From the NCBI GenBank assembly GCA_023459755.1, contig JAEWSS010000253.1, positions 1 to 6,621 of the forward strand: a stretch of DNA of 6,621 bases, written 5' to 3'. The notes beneath the pieces were generated by a model. It ran no database searches, was not told the origin of the DNA, and was given only the letters and a program-made list of their open reading frames with translations. Origin of the DNA: Verrucomicrobiota bacterium (GTDB lineage Bacteria > Verrucomicrobiota > Lentisphaeria > Victivallales > Victivallaceae). Below are positions 6,200 through 6,621 of this stretch, piece after piece. Within the stretch, counting starts at the first letter, position 1. The number at the start of each line of letters is the position of its first letter. The translations under genes and the position numbers were made by a program.

Positions 6200-6621
6200 G
6201 ATGCACCTCCTTTACGCTAATATAGGTTGCGTTCCGGCGGTTGTCAAGCCGGATCAGCACTGCGCAGAGCAGAAAGCAGACGGGTGAAAGCAAAAAACCG
6301 GCGCGAATGCCGTAACTGTCTCCAATCCAGCCCATAAGCGTGGAAAACACCCCGCATCCCGGAATGCCGGAGGCGGACAGCAGAATGAAAATCATGGTGG
6401 AGTCGAGTTCGGGCAGCCGTCTGGCGCACAGGGTTTGAATGGTCGGCCACAGCGGTCCGGCGCCCATCCCGGCGACAAACAGCAGTGGAAACAGCAGCAG
6501 TATTGAATTTGACAGCAGCATTGTCAGCGCGGTCGCCGCCGCCAGCAGCGACGCACCGATCAGCAGCAGCGGCGCGTAACGGTCGCGGACGAACACGCCC
6601 GACCCCATACGGCTGACGATC
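6150..6621 (-). CDS. MFS transporter, C-terminal part (partial, start beyond window)
   Basis: The frame is open to the right window edge; the first Met inside the window (6606-6608) is internal because the residues before it (IVSR) continue a cytoplasmic loop, SRMGSGVFVRDRY, of the kind found between helices in MFS carriers. About four hydrophobic spans follow: LLLIGASLLAAATALTMLL; SILLLFPLLFVAGMGAGPLWP; a span within MIFILLSASGIPGCGVFSTLM followed by the loop GWIGDSYG; and AGFLLSPVCFLLCAVLI. They would be helices 9-12 of a twelve-helix carrier. The GAGPLWPTIQTL segment resembles fucose-permease-type sugar carriers, but the substrate cannot be assigned. After the natural-looking end LIRLDNRRNATY the frame runs on through the DUF2157 promoter, ribosome binding site and first 17 codons, adding a hydrophilic tail (ISVKEVHHEGDTGNQAAGGG...) before TGA at 6150-6152. 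That tail may be a late extension by stop loss or frameshift. Confidence 0.82.
   Translation of the reverse strand, partial: IVSRMGSGVFVRDRYAPLLLIGASLLAAATALTMLLSNSILLLFPLLFVAGMGAGPLWPTIQTLCARRLPELDSTMIFILLSASGIPGCGVFSTLMGWIGDSYGIRAGFLLSPVCFLLCAVLIRLDNRRNATYISVKEVHHEGDTGNQAAGGGGNN
6205..6247 (-). promoter_or_regulatory. Strong sigma70 promoter and ribosome binding site of the DUF2157 operon
   Basis: On the minus strand TTGACA (6247-6242), a perfect -35, is 17 bp from TATATT (6224-6219), one base off the consensus -10. Transcription would start about 6211-6214, only 12-15 nt before the DUF2157 ATG, so the near-perfect AAGGAGGT ribosome binding site (GGAGGT at 6205-6210) lies almost at the 5' end of the message. 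All of this is inside the reading frame of the MFS transporter. It is the best promoter match in the window. Confidence 0.75.

Noticed and set aside
6150..6608. MFS fragment as a complete small 152-residue protein starting at the Met at 6608
   Set aside because: The frame is open upstream to the window edge and the Met lies within a typical MFS loop, so it is the end of a larger transporter.
1..6621. Mobile element, CRISPR array, tRNA/rRNA or defence system
   Set aside because: No direct-repeat array, transposase motif, inverted terminal repeat, cloverleaf or known defence domain was seen on either strand.

Overview
All six genes in this window lie on the minus strand, so the layout is described from high to low coordinates. 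The organism looks like a Gram-negative bacterium of moderately high GC content with ordinary Shine-Dalgarno use, sigma70-like promoters and a lipoprotein. A PVC-group anaerobe such as a member of the Lentisphaerota would fit the gene mix and the PPi-linked enzyme, but that is a guess from general impression; no marker gene proves it.

At the right edge (6150-6621) is the C-terminal end of a major facilitator (MFS) transporter whose start lies beyond the window. A textbook promoter (TTGACA, 17 bp, TATATT) sits inside its last codons and drives a tightly packed three-gene unit: a polytopic DUF2157 membrane protein (4976-6199), a one-span GDYXXLXY-family protein (4348-4983) and a compact alpha/beta hydrolase (3650-4351). 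Adjacent genes overlap by 8 bp (ATGCGTAA) and 4 bp (ATGA), so translation is probably coupled. DUF2157 and GDYXXLXY proteins are recurrent neighbours in bacteria with no established biochemical role, and the hydrolase is an unexplained third partner.

Downstream, 50 bp of spacer carries a second promoter (TTGATT, 16 bp, TATATT) for a lipoprotein metallophosphoesterase (2328-3599) of the calcineurin-like superfamily. The 152-bp gap that follows holds a third promoter (TTGCTT, 16 bp, TATATT) and a leader of about 88 nt containing a small hairpin flanked by A and T tracts. It leads into ppdK (1-2175), pyruvate phosphate dikinase, which is open to the left edge. About 725 of an expected 880-910 residues are present, including the ATP-grasp part, the phosphohistidine domain and the first part of the PEP/pyruvate barrel.

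The window is mostly ordinary housekeeping and membrane-protein content. I found no mobile element, CRISPR array, RNA gene or defence system. The points most worth a second look are the promoter and ribosome binding site buried in the MFS 3' end, the DUF2157/GDYXXLXY/hydrolase unit with its divergent signature motif, and the hairpin in the ppdK leader.
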